Translations under genes and position numbers: made by a program
Notes under the pieces: model-generated
What the model was told of the DNA's origin: nothing
Seen by the model: only the letters and a program-made list of their open reading frames with translations
The model's database searches: none
DNA from: Aureimonas fodinaquatilis
Lineage (GTDB): Bacteria; Pseudomonadota; Alphaproteobacteria; Rhizobiales; Rhizobiaceae
DNA: 64,000 nucleotides
Direction of reading: 5' to 3'
Assembly: GCF_008369445.1 (NCBI RefSeq)
Contig: NZ_VTWH01000003.1
Coordinates: forward strand, 186,001-250,000
Part shown: positions 36,659 to 44,807 of the stretch, in pieces
Numbering within the stretch: position 1 is the stretch's first letter
Layout of the letters: every line of letters starts with the position of its first letter

Positions 36659-38167
36659 ATGACCGCATCTGCACTCGCTGCCGTTTCCCGAAGCGGGCCC
36701 GCCACGGCTCCGCTTCGCACCGGGGCTGATTTTCTTGCCGATCTGCGCAACACCCCGCGCACCATCATTGTCGATGGAAGAACCGTTTCCGATCCGTCCA
36801 GCGATCCGGCGTTTCGCGAAGCGGCGCGCTCAATTGCCCGTCTGTATGATTTTGCCGCGGCTCCGGAGAACCTGGAGACAATGACATATCCATCGCCGGT
36901 GGATGGTCTGCCAGCTTTGCGCGCATATCAGATTCCTGAAACCCATGATGATCTTCGAGCCAAGCGAATTGCTGCCGAAAAATGGGCGGAGCTGACATTC
37001 GGCCTCATGGGCCGTTCTCCTGATCACGTAGCCGGTTTCTTCTGTGGTTTTGCCGCCAAGTCTTCGGTTTTTGCTGCTGGCGGCCAGCAATATGCAGACA
37101 ATGTTGTGCGGTTTTACGAACATTTGCGGGCAACGCATGCCTATGTCGCCTATGCAATTGTGCCGCCTCAGATCGACCGCAGCAAACCTGCTCATCAACA
37201 GGCCGACCCGACGCTTTACGCAGGCGTGGTGAAGGAAACGACAGAAGGAATTTACATTTCCGGCGCCCAACAACTGGCGACGGGTGCGGTTTTTGCAGAT
37301 TATATTCACCTGAGCTCCATACATCCGCTGCGCCCCGGCGATGAAAACTATGCACTCAGCCTTGCCGTGCCGGCCACGGCCAAGGGTGTCCGCCTCTATG
37401 TCCGCAAGCCTTTCAACCTTCAGGCAACCGATGCTGGCGAATATCCGCTGACAACGCGATTTGACGAAACCGACAGCATGGTTGTTTTCGACAATGTGTT
37501 TGTGCCTTGGGAGCATGTGTTCGCCTACAAGAATCTCGAAGTGACGTTCAATCAGTGGTGGAAAACCCCTGCGCATCTTTATGGAAATCTTCAGGCCCAG
37601 GCGCGCTACGCAACCAAGCTGCGTTTCTTGCTTGGAATTGCAAAACGCATGAATGAAATCACCGGCAATGATGCAACGCCGCCGGTTCAGGTCATGATGG
37701 GCGAACTGGCCGCTTACGCTTCAATTGTCGATGGGATGCTGAAATCGCAGGAAACAATGGCGACTTACGATGAAGAGGGCGTTCTCTGGCCTTCCAAAAC
37801 GTCGCTTTATTCCGTCATGGCTCTGCAATCGGAAATCAACCCCAAGATGGTGGACATCGTCAGGGAGATGACAGGCGCAGGCATGCTGACGATCCCATCT
37901 TCATCCAAAGACTTCGATAATCCGGAAATTGCAGCCGAAATTGAGCGGTATTATGTGTCCGGAGTGACCAATGCCCAGGACAGAATTGCCCTGATGCGTC
38001 TGGCATGGGATTTCATCGGCTCGGAATTTGGTAACCGCCACCAGCAGTATGAGAAGTTCTATGGCGGCGCGTCGTTCCTGGTAAAAATGAATGTCTTCCG
38101 CTCATTCGACTTCAACCGTTCAGGCGCGCTTGTCGATAAGGCGCTGAATCTTCCGCCTGTCGAATAG
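36659..38167 (+). CDS. Flavin-dependent monooxygenase of the 4-hydroxyphenylacetate 3-hydroxylase (HpaB) family
   Basis: A 502-residue protein of the HpaB family, which has the acyl-CoA dehydrogenase fold and uses reduced FAD from a separate reductase to hydroxylate phenols or heteroaromatics. Recognisable stretches are LMGRSPDHVAGFFCGFA, YVAYAIVPPQIDRSK, FDNVFVPWEHVFAYK and EMTGAGMLTIPSS. Length matches the large-subunit (HpaB/PvcC) group. It probably carries out the first oxidation of the ring substrate. Because enamidase-like and amidase genes follow, the substrate could be a nitrogen heterocycle rather than 4-hydroxyphenylacetate; that is inference. Confidence 0.9.
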   Translation: MTASALAAVSRSGPATAPLRTGADFLADLRNTPRTIIVDGRTVSDPSSDPAFREAARSIARLYDFAAAPENLETMTYPSPVDGLPALRAYQIPETHDDLRAKRIAAEKWAELTFGLMGRSPDHVAGFFCGFAAKSSVFAAGGQQYADNVVRFYEHLRATHAYVAYAIVPPQIDRSKPAHQQADPTLYAGVVKETTEGIYISGAQQLATGAVFADYIHLSSIHPLRPGDENYALSLAVPATAKGVRLYVRKPFNLQATDAGEYPLTTRFDETDSMVVFDNVFVPWEHVFAYKNLEVTFNQWWKTPAHLYGNLQAQARYATKLRFLLGIAKRMNEITGNDATPPVQVMMGELAAYASIVDGMLKSQETMATYDEEGVLWPSKTSLYSVMALQSEINPKMVDIVREMTGAGMLTIPSSSKDFDNPEIAAEIERYYVSGVTNAQDRIALMRLAWDFIGSEFGNRHQQYEKFYGGASFLVKMNVFRSFDFNRSGALVDKALNLPPVE

Positions 38168-38182
38168 TCAGGCAGCGCATCG

Positions 38183-38220
38183 GGTCCCGCAGAAGGTGTC
38201 AGTCGCCTTCTTGCGGGGCC
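38183..38220. terminator. Bidirectional hairpin between monooxygenase and GntR genes
   Basis: The arms CCCGCAGAAGG and CCTTCTTGCGGG pair with one bulged base, flanked by GGT/GCC. It lies between convergent genes and overlaps the last codons of the GntR gene. Confidence 0.65.
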
Positions 38221-38873
38221 GAGTTTGCGTAAACTTCAAAAGCTGCTTCTGCTGCACGTGTCACATGCATGACCGCCATGCCACGTGCAGCCTCCTCATC
38301 ACCGTCGGCGATGGCATTGGCAATCCAGGATAGTTCTTCAGCAGAAGCCAAGGCTCGCCCGGCTCTCGACATCGACTTGCCGCGAAGGAAGCTGATTCTT
38401 GCGTGCAACCCTTCCAGAATTTCGGCAATGATCGGGTTATGCGCAATGCGCAAAACAATGTCGTAAAAAGCTTTGGTTGAGGAAATCTGTCGTGCGGCAT
38501 CGCCACGGCGCGCAGCATCTTCAAATGCCTCAAGGGCAAGCCGGAGGTCAGATATGTCGGCGGGCTTGGCCATGCGCGCGGCCAGGGCTGCAATCTCGCC
38601 CTCAAGCAGCATTCTCGTTTTGTAAATCTGCTCTGCATGCTCCCAGGGCATCAATGGAATTACGGGCCCTTTGTTGGGAATGATGTCCACAAGCCGCTCT
38701 GCTTCCAGACGGCGCAAAGCCTCGCGAACAGAGGGGCGGCTGACATTCAGCATCTGACAGAGTTCGGCCTCGACCAGTCTGTCGCCTGGTTTGAAACGAC
38801 CCTCGACAATCGCCTTTCGTAAGACCCGCACGGTCTCACTGAGTACGGTGTTTGGACTGATTTTGAGTTCCAC
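38199..38873 (-). CDS. GntR family transcriptional regulator (FCD type)
   Basis: A FadR/FCD-type regulator. The winged helix-turn-helix (SETVRVLRKAIVEGRFKPGDRLVEAELCQMLNVSRPSVREALRRLEAERLV) is followed by a helical ligand domain. The frame is open to 39044, but that start would place a perfect operator-like palindrome inside the gene. GTG 38873, with a GGGG run 8 bases upstream, gives 224 residues, the usual length; GTG 38933 is also possible. It is divergent from the DUF1185/enamidase operon and probably represses it until a pathway intermediate binds. Confidence 0.85.
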   Translation of the reverse strand: MELKISPNTVLSETVRVLRKAIVEGRFKPGDRLVEAELCQMLNVSRPSVREALRRLEAERLVDIIPNKGPVIPLMPWEHAEQIYKTRMLLEGEIAALAARMAKPADISDLRLALEAFEDAARRGDAARQISSTKAFYDIVLRIAHNPIIAEILEGLHARISFLRGKSMSRAGRALASAEELSWIANAIADGDEEAARGMAVMHVTRAAEAAFEVYANSAPQEGD

Positions 38874-39018
38874 TGCGTTGCCCCGGCTTTCGACATCACG
38901 CTGCGCCGCAGCGTTTCCGGTGATCTTGCGCACCTTTGAAATGCTTCTGACGCCATGTTCTGTCGCATTGAAGTGCGGTTGAAACGCAACCGCTCCAACG
39001 AAAAAATCTCTAGCACGC

Positions 39019-39041
39019 TTTTGTCTTTTTGTAAGACAAAA
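39019..39041. promoter_or_regulatory. Candidate GntR operator, perfect 9-bp inverted repeat
   Basis: The arms TTTTGTCTT and AAGACAAAA are perfectly complementary around a 5-base spacer (TTTGT). They lie in the divergent region between the GntR gene and the DUF1185 gene. Confidence 0.65.
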
Positions 39042-39055
39042 CACGATTTTATGAT

Positions 39056-39068
39056 TGACAGATTGTCA
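39056..39068. promoter_or_regulatory. Second operator-like palindrome TGACA-GAT-TGTCA over a TTGACA box
   Basis: A perfect 5-3-5 palindrome overlaps a consensus TTGACA (39055-39060) and lies 47 bases before the DUF1185 start. Binding here would block the -35 region. It shares TGTC/GACA with the repeat at 39019-39041. Confidence 0.6.
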
Positions 39069-39114
39069 GACATTAACTTAGCGTTGCGCAACTTCATTCA
39101 TGTGAGTTTTGGTT

Positions 39115-39702
39115 ATGGATCTGAATATTCGTCGCGTTCTTTCTTTTGTGGATGACATTTATGAGGAAGGCGTCACCCGGGTCGCAACGCCGTTGCGCAA
39201 GGCTGCCATCATTTTTGTGATTGAGAACCCGATGGTCGGCACCAAGGGTGCGGATCTTTCAGAGATGATTGCTGTCAGCCCAAGCCTTGGCGAAAAAGTG
39301 GGCGAAAAGCTTCTGGCCGTCATGGGCGATTTCGACATTCAAAGCTATGGCAAAGGTGGGCTTGTTGGGCTGGGTGGCGAAGCAGAACATGCCAACGCTC
39401 TGCTGACCACAGCGTTTGCGAACCCGATCCGCAAGTTGATTGGCGGGGCAGATGCATGGATATCGTCCTACCAGAAGGTAGCCGGTCCAAATACGGTCAT
39501 CGATATTCCGATGAACCATAAGGATGAGGTCTATGTCCGCTCACATTATGATGGCATGACCGTCAGCGTGCCGAACGGTCCGCTTCACGATGAGATTGCC
39601 ATCATCTTCTGTGCCGCAAGCCGTGGGCGTCTGAATGCGCGCGTGGGCGGGATGACACATGACGAAGTGTCTGCACGCAAAAGCGCCGCCGCATCGGCAT
39701 AA
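39115..39702 (+). CDS. DUF1185 'amino acid synthesis' family protein
   Basis: A 195-residue protein of the PF06684 (DUF1185) family, whose known structures show a chorismate-mutase-like fold and whose reaction is unknown. Recognisable stretches are LRKAAIIFVIENPMVG, DIPMNHKDEVYVRSHYDGMTV and GPLHDEIAIIFCAASRGR. ATG 39115 is preferred over TTG 39109; the ribosome binding site is weak. It is the first gene of the operon with the enamidase-like hydrolase, the duplicated barrel protein and the amidase. This context suggests action on a small amide or ring intermediate rather than amino-acid biosynthesis. Confidence 0.85.
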   Translation: MDLNIRRVLSFVDDIYEEGVTRVATPLRKAAIIFVIENPMVGTKGADLSEMIAVSPSLGEKVGEKLLAVMGDFDIQSYGKGGLVGLGGEAEHANALLTTAFANPIRKLIGGADAWISSYQKVAGPNTVIDIPMNHKDEVYVRSHYDGMTVSVPNGPLHDEIAIIFCAASRGRLNARVGGMTHDEVSARKSAAASA

Positions 39703-39725
39703 ACATCGGCAAGCCGGGAGGGGAC

Positions 39726-40922
39726 ATGAAAACCGCAATCGTAAACATTGGCCGCATTTTGACGGGCGACATCGCAGCGCCAACCGTTGCAGGCGATGCA
39801 ATTCTTCTGGATGCGGGGCTGATTTCCAGTGTTGGAACATTGAGCGCCAGCCAGGTTGAATCGGCCGATGTTGTTATTGATGCGGCAGGAACAATCGCTA
39901 TTCCAGGGCTTATTGATTCCCATGTCCACATAACCTTCGGCGACTATACGCCCAGGCAGAAGACAGTCGGCTACCTGGAAAGCTACACGCATGGCGGCGT
40001 AACGTCTTCGGTTTCTGCTTCGGAAGTGCATGTTCCGGGGCGGCCTAAAGATCCGGCCGGCGTCAAGGCGTTGGCTGTTGCCGCGATGAAGTCGTTTCAA
40101 ACATTCCGGCCCGGCGGCATGAAGGTGCATGCCGGTGCCGTTATTCTGGAACCGGGTCTGACCGCGCAGGATATGGTTGAACTGAAGGCTCTGGGCCTGC
40201 GCTATGCAAAAGCGGGTTTTGGCGCGTTTGAAACGCCGTTTGATTATGCGCCGATTGTCAAGGCGGCGCGTGATGCCGGGCTGATCACCATGGCTCATAC
40301 CGGTGGATCATCCATACCCGGCTCGTCCGGCGTCTGGGCTGAACATATTCTGGCAATGAACCCGCATGTATCATTCCACGTCAATGGCGGACCGATTGCC
40401 ATGCCGGAAGCCGGGTTCAGGCGGCTCGTGGATGAATCTGATGTTGCGCTGCAGATCTGCACGGCGGGCAACCTGCGAACGGCTCTGCTTGTCGCAGAAA
40501 TGGCGCGCTCGTCGGACAAGCTGGACCGGCTGCTGGTGGCAACGGATACGCCAACCGGAAGCGGCATCATGCCGCTGGGAATTCTTTATACACTCAGTCA
40601 CCTCTGTTCCCTGGGCGGACTTGATCCGGAACTGGCATTTGCCACCGCCTGCGGCAACAATGCCCGGGTGTTCGACCTGAATTCCGGCTTCATCGCTCCA
40701 GGTCGTGACGGTGATATTGTTCTGATAGACGCCTGTGCCGGCGGTTCTCAGGATGATGCGCTGAGCGCTCTGCGCAATGGCGATATTCCGGCAGTTTCAG
40801 CAGTGATAACCGATGCCGTGCCGCGTTTTGTTGGGCGCAGCCGCAATACGCCGGCCGGCATTCGCAAGGTTCGCACGGCTTCCAGCAAGATTGTCGAGCT
40901 TTTCGAGGGTGGCGCGCATTAG
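39726..40922 (+). CDS. Enamidase-like amidohydrolase
   Basis: A 398-residue metal-dependent amidohydrolase. The HxH metal motif is DSHVHIT (His66, His68), with further ligand-type motifs in TMAHTGGSSIPGSS and FHVNGGP. From memory, PRQKT, HGGVT, PGRPKD, GSSIPGSS and the C-terminal SRNTPAG closely follow enamidase of Eubacterium barkeri. That enzyme opens 6-oxo-tetrahydronicotinate to 2-formylglutarate and ammonia. A GGGAGGGG ribosome binding site precedes ATG 39726. I infer hydrolytic opening of a cyclic enamide or lactam from the ring substrate. The precise substrate is not established. Confidence 0.85.
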   Translation: MKTAIVNIGRILTGDIAAPTVAGDAILLDAGLISSVGTLSASQVESADVVIDAAGTIAIPGLIDSHVHITFGDYTPRQKTVGYLESYTHGGVTSSVSASEVHVPGRPKDPAGVKALAVAAMKSFQTFRPGGMKVHAGAVILEPGLTAQDMVELKALGLRYAKAGFGAFETPFDYAPIVKAARDAGLITMAHTGGSSIPGSSGVWAEHILAMNPHVSFHVNGGPIAMPEAGFRRLVDESDVALQICTAGNLRTALLVAEMARSSDKLDRLLVATDTPTGSGIMPLGILYTLSHLCSLGGLDPELAFATACGNNARVFDLNSGFIAPGRDGDIVLIDACAGGSQDDALSALRNGDIPAVSAVITDAVPRFVGRSRNTPAGIRKVRTASSKIVELFEGGAH

Positions 40923-40968
40923 GCCTTTCTCACGGTTCAGTCGATAGAAATAGAAGAGGAATGGCAAA

Positions 40969-41649
40969 ATGCCGATCGACGCAGTTCTTTTTTCAGAAAT
41001 GACGCCGGCTCCGGATTGGGAGGAGCGCTTCAATTCCTGGTACGACACGCACCACATTCCCTTGCGCATGACGTCAGAGGGGTTCGTCGGGGCTCAACGT
41101 TACCGAAGCACGTCGGACAACGGCTATCTCGCAATTTACGATATGACCGGTGTTGATGCGCTTTCGACCCCGCAATATCAGGAAATCAAAGGAAATCCGT
41201 CCGAAGAAACGGCCTGGATGCTGAAATCCGTTTCGAACTTCACCCGATATATCGGCCATCTGATTGGCTGGCAGACGCGGGAGGAAGTTTCCGAGGAAGA
41301 CCTTCTGAACTCCAGATACGCCTATGGGGTGCTGTTCAACGTGCCGGAAGACCGGCAGGCTGAATTCGATGACTGGTATGACACGGACCATGTGCCCTTG
41401 CTGCTGAAAAACGAGCATTGGCTGGGTTGCCGTCGCTACCGGATTGTTGATGGCGCACCCGACAAGGTTACGCATCTGGCCATCCACCACCTTGCCGATC
41501 TGGCAGCGCTTGAAAGCCCGGAACGCGCGGCCGCACGGCAGACCGAATGGCGCGACCGGCTTTCGCAGGAGCCATGGTTCAAGGGGCGCTATGTAACGTT
41601 CGAGCGCCATGGCGAGCGCTTCGACGGCATCGCTTCCAGCACAAAGTAA
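40969..41649 (+). CDS. Tandem-duplicated ferredoxin-like (dimeric alpha+beta barrel) protein
   Basis: A 226-residue protein made of two repeats. Repeat 1 contains WEERFNSWYDTHHIPLRM...RYRS (about 17-48) and repeat 2 AEFDDWYDTDHVPLLL...RYRI (about 129-160). The shared pattern F-x-x-WYDT-x-H-x-PL with a later RYR is like the EthD/DUF4286-type dimeric barrels, here fused so that one chain could form a whole barrel. Such proteins bind or decompose small aromatic or reactive intermediates. ATG 40969 follows AGAGG (40954-40958) with a 10-base spacing. It lies between the enamidase-like and amidase genes. The reaction is unknown. Confidence 0.7.
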   Translation: MPIDAVLFSEMTPAPDWEERFNSWYDTHHIPLRMTSEGFVGAQRYRSTSDNGYLAIYDMTGVDALSTPQYQEIKGNPSEETAWMLKSVSNFTRYIGHLIGWQTREEVSEEDLLNSRYAYGVLFNVPEDRQAEFDDWYDTDHVPLLLKNEHWLGCRRYRIVDGAPDKVTHLAIHHLADLAALESPERAAARQTEWRDRLSQEPWFKGRYVTFERHGERFDGIASSTK

Positions 41650-41660
41650 CGGCGCGCACC

Positions 41661-42992
41661 ATGAATGGTTTTTCTTCCTATTCTGCCCAGTCAAGCGCGT
41701 TCCAGACCGGGCGCAGCTCTCCCTCGCGTCTTCTGGAAGATGCGCTGGCATTGATTGCGAAAGAGGATGACAGGGTTGGCGCGTTTGTTGCGCTGAATGT
41801 TGACGGCGCAAGACGTGCGGCAGCGGAATCAACAAGCCGTTGGCTTGCCGGCAAACCTTTGTCTCCGCTCGACGGTGTTCTGGTCGGCGTTAAAGACATC
41901 ATTGAAACCAGAGATATGCCAACGGGGCAGGGCTCACCCATGTGGGAAGGGTTTGCCACAAACCGTGATGCGGCCAGCGTGCAGGCTCTGCGTGAGGCGG
42001 GCGCTGTTATCCTCGGTAAAACGGCAACCACCGAATTTGCCTCTACCGAACTTTATGCAAAAACCACCAATCCGCATGACTCAAAAAGAACGCCGGGTGG
42101 ATCAAGCAGTGGCTCAGCGGCTGCCGTTGGCGCGGGTTTTCTGCCGCTGGCCCTTGGCAGCCAGGTCGTCGGTTCAACGGTGCGGCCTGCAAGCTATTGC
42201 GGCTGCTTTGGCTACAAGCCAACCTTTGGTGCTCTCAACCGCAGCGGCTCCTATGATCATCTGAGCCAGAGCTGCGTCGGCATTCTGGGTGCGACGCTTG
42301 AAGATGTGTGGCTGTGCGCACGCGCCATTGCCTCGCGCGTCGGCGGAGATCCAGGTCATGCAGGGTTGTCTGGCCCCGATGAACTGCCTGCGGCCCAAGC
42401 GCCGCGCAAACTGGTGGTTCTGGAAACCGACGGGTGGCGCAAATCCACCTCTGGAGCACGCGAAGCGTTTGCGGCGGCGCGCGAGCGAATGTCGGGTCAG
42501 GGTATAGAGCTGGCAGATAGAAATTCCGATCCGAAGATTGATGCATTTGAAGGCCTGATTGCCGGAGCTCTTGATCTGACATGGATCATGATGGCGTGGG
42601 AATTCAGATGGCCGCTGGCAACGTATGAGCAGCGCGCTGCATCGCAGGTGAGCGCGGCAATGCTGGCGCGGTTGCGACAGGCAGAGGCGATGACGCAACG
42701 TGACTATGCCGACGCATTGGAGCGCCGGGTAAGAATACGGCAGGCTTTTGCCGACCTGATGACAAACTATGACGGCGCGGTGACTTTGGCGGCAACCGGC
42801 GCTGCACCGGCCAGTTTCGAAACAACGGGTCATCCTGGCTTCAACGTGCCAGCCTCATTGCTGGGCGTGCCAGCAGTTTCGCTGCCTGTTCTGGAAGATG
42901 AAGGCATGCCGCTGGGGCTGCAACTGATTGGCCGTGCCAATGGCGACGCAGAGCTGTTCGCGATGGCCCGCAGGATATGTGAGCAACGCTGA
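41661..42992 (+). CDS. Amidase signature family hydrolase
   Basis: A 443-residue amidase-signature enzyme. The catalytic Ser-cisSer-Lys triad is visible: Lys78 (GVKDII), the cis-Ser in GGSSSGSA (148-150) and the nucleophile Ser172 in GSTVRPA. The nucleophile loop reads GSQVVGSTVRPASYCG rather than the usual DTGGSIR, as in some small-molecule amidases. The open frame from 41547 overlaps the barrel-protein gene; ATG 41661 starts 12 bases after its stop. It should release ammonia from an amide intermediate of the pathway, acting after or beside the enamidase-like enzyme. Confidence 0.88.
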   Translation: MNGFSSYSAQSSAFQTGRSSPSRLLEDALALIAKEDDRVGAFVALNVDGARRAAAESTSRWLAGKPLSPLDGVLVGVKDIIETRDMPTGQGSPMWEGFATNRDAASVQALREAGAVILGKTATTEFASTELYAKTTNPHDSKRTPGGSSSGSAAAVGAGFLPLALGSQVVGSTVRPASYCGCFGYKPTFGALNRSGSYDHLSQSCVGILGATLEDVWLCARAIASRVGGDPGHAGLSGPDELPAAQAPRKLVVLETDGWRKSTSGAREAFAAARERMSGQGIELADRNSDPKIDAFEGLIAGALDLTWIMMAWEFRWPLATYEQRAASQVSAAMLARLRQAEAMTQRDYADALERRVRIRQAFADLMTNYDGAVTLAATGAAPASFETTGHPGFNVPASLLGVPAVSLPVLEDEGMPLGLQLIGRANGDAELFAMARRICEQR

Positions 42993-43020
42993 TGGCACAG
43001 GCGCACAAGGACCAAAAGAC

Positions 43021-43527
43021 ATGCTGAAACTTGAAAAGCTGCTTGGGGTCTTTGTCGACCTTCTGGGCATCGTGCTGATTGCAGGCGTCCTTCTCAATTT
43101 CTCCAATGCTGTCATGCGCTACGGATTTGGCGCAAGCTTTGTCTGGGCCGAGGAAATCATGATCTTCGGTCTGATATTGATCGTCATGGCCGGCATCGTG
43201 GTGATCACCATACGGTACGATCATCTGCGGATTGACGCGATTTCTCCGATTTTGCCCGATTGGGTCAAAGCCGTCATACGCATCATGATAAGCCTGATCA
43301 TATGCGGTGTGCTGGCCTACATCGCAGTGCAATCCCTCACCATCGTGCAGTTGATGATGCGTCTGGGGCAAACCAGTGTTGCTGCCCGCATTCCAATGTG
43401 GATTCCGCACAGCTTCCTGCTTGTTTCCTTCTCGCTTGCCGCAATGGCGGCGCTTTATCGGGCCGGGGTGGATCTGCGCCAGTTCCTGAGCAAACAAACC
43501 AACCCCGCAGAAGAGACGGTAAACTGA
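43021..43527 (+). CDS. TRAP transporter small permease (DctQ type)
   Basis: A 168-residue small TRAP membrane subunit with four predicted helices. The first is LLGVFVDLLGIVLIAGVLLNFSNAV and it is followed by the family region MRYGFGASFVWAEEIMIFGLI. ATG 43021 starts 28 bases after the amidase stop; AAGGA lies about 10 bases upstream. It links the binding protein at 44808 to the large permease at 43529 for Na+- or H+-driven uptake of an organic acid. Its position inside the catabolic operon suggests that it imports the pathway substrate. Confidence 0.9.
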   Translation: MLKLEKLLGVFVDLLGIVLIAGVLLNFSNAVMRYGFGASFVWAEEIMIFGLILIVMAGIVVITIRYDHLRIDAISPILPDWVKAVIRIMISLIICGVLAYIAVQSLTIVQLMMRLGQTSVAARIPMWIPHSFLLVSFSLAAMAALYRAGVDLRQFLSKQTNPAEETVN

Positions 43528-43528
43528 G

Positions 43529-44791
43529 ATGATCTGGACGCTGGGCGCATTTCCTCTTTTTACGCTGTTGCTTGGGCTGCCGGTCTTTGTCGTTCTGCTG
43601 CTGGGTGTTCTGGCAACAATCGGCTTTGTCCTGCCGCTGCCGGCAACGATGGTGCACCAGAACATGTTTGGTGCAATTTCCAGCTACACCCTGCTTGCGG
43701 TGCCGTTTTTTCTGTTTGCCGGCGAGTTGATGGGCCGTGGCGGCATTTCCAGCCGCATCATTGAATGGGTGTTGGCGCTGGTGGGCAGAACGCCGGGCGC
43801 CGTAGGTCTGGTGGCAGTGGGAACCTGTGGGGTCTACGGCTCCATCTCCGGCTCAAGCCCGGCCACCGTTGCCTCCATCAGCCGGCAGATTTACCCGGAT
43901 ATGGTGCGCAGCGGCTACTCAAAGCAGTTTTCGATTGGCCTGATCAATTCGGGTGGTGCGATTTCTGTTGTGCTGCCGCCCAGCATCAATTTCCTGCTGT
44001 ATGGCGCGGTCGCCGAACAATCCATTGTCCGGCTTTTCACTGCAGGCATTCTGCCTGGATTGCTGATGCTCGGCATTCTGGCGATAGCGGTGGTCGTTTA
44101 TGCCATGCGAAAGGGCATTCGTGAGGGACAGGCATTCTCGCTTCCTCACCTTCTCAAAACAACACGGCGCGCAGTATGGGCGCTCCTGGCCCCGGTCATC
44201 GTGCTCGGCTCAATCTACGGAGGAGTTGCAACTCCAACGGAAGCAGGCGGCGTTGCCTGTGTGTACGCCATCCTTGTAACAACGCTGATCCACCGCGACC
44301 TGACATTTCGCGATGTTGTCCGGATCGCCGGCAGCTCTGCGCTGTTGACCGCACAGATCATGATCATCGTGGCTGCGGCCGGGGTCTTTTCATGGATCTT
44401 GACGATCAGCGGTTTTCAGAGTGCGCTTTCCAACTACGTGGCTGCGCTCGATGTTCAGCCCTGGATGATCATGCTGGCCATCAACGTGCTTCTGCTGATC
44501 CTGGGCTGCTTTATCGACCCGGCATCGGCAATCCTGACACTGACGCCGCTTCTGCTGCCCATCGCAATGCAGCTCGGCATTGATCCCATCCATTTCGGGG
44601 TGATCATGACCGTAAACCTGGCCATTGGCATGTATACGCCGCCTCTGGGCCTCAACCTCTTCGTGACGCAAGCGACGCTGAACGTCAGCACTCTCGATAT
44701 TTTCCGCGGGGTCATGCCGTTCGTGTTCCTGCAGATCATTGCATTGATGATCGTCACCTACGTTCCCGCACTTTCTCTCGCTTTAATTTAA
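43529..44791 (+). CDS. TRAP transporter large permease (DctM type)
   Basis: A 420-residue DctM-type permease with about 12 predicted helices. Family stretches are PFFLFAGELMGRGGIS, GSISGSSPATVASIS and TVNLAIGMYTPPLGLNLF. It starts one base after the small-subunit stop. It forms the solute channel of the TRAP system with the small subunit and binding protein on either side. Confidence 0.94.
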   Translation: MIWTLGAFPLFTLLLGLPVFVVLLLGVLATIGFVLPLPATMVHQNMFGAISSYTLLAVPFFLFAGELMGRGGISSRIIEWVLALVGRTPGAVGLVAVGTCGVYGSISGSSPATVASISRQIYPDMVRSGYSKQFSIGLINSGGAISVVLPPSINFLLYGAVAEQSIVRLFTAGILPGLLMLGILAIAVVVYAMRKGIREGQAFSLPHLLKTTRRAVWALLAPVIVLGSIYGGVATPTEAGGVACVYAILVTTLIHRDLTFRDVVRIAGSSALLTAQIMIIVAAAGVFSWILTISGFQSALSNYVAALDVQPWMIMLAINVLLLILGCFIDPASAILTLTPLLLPIAMQLGIDPIHFGVIMTVNLAIGMYTPPLGLNLFVTQATLNVSTLDIFRGVMPFVFLQIIALMIVTYVPALSLALI

Positions 44792-44807
44792 TGGAAAGGC
44801 TCGACAG

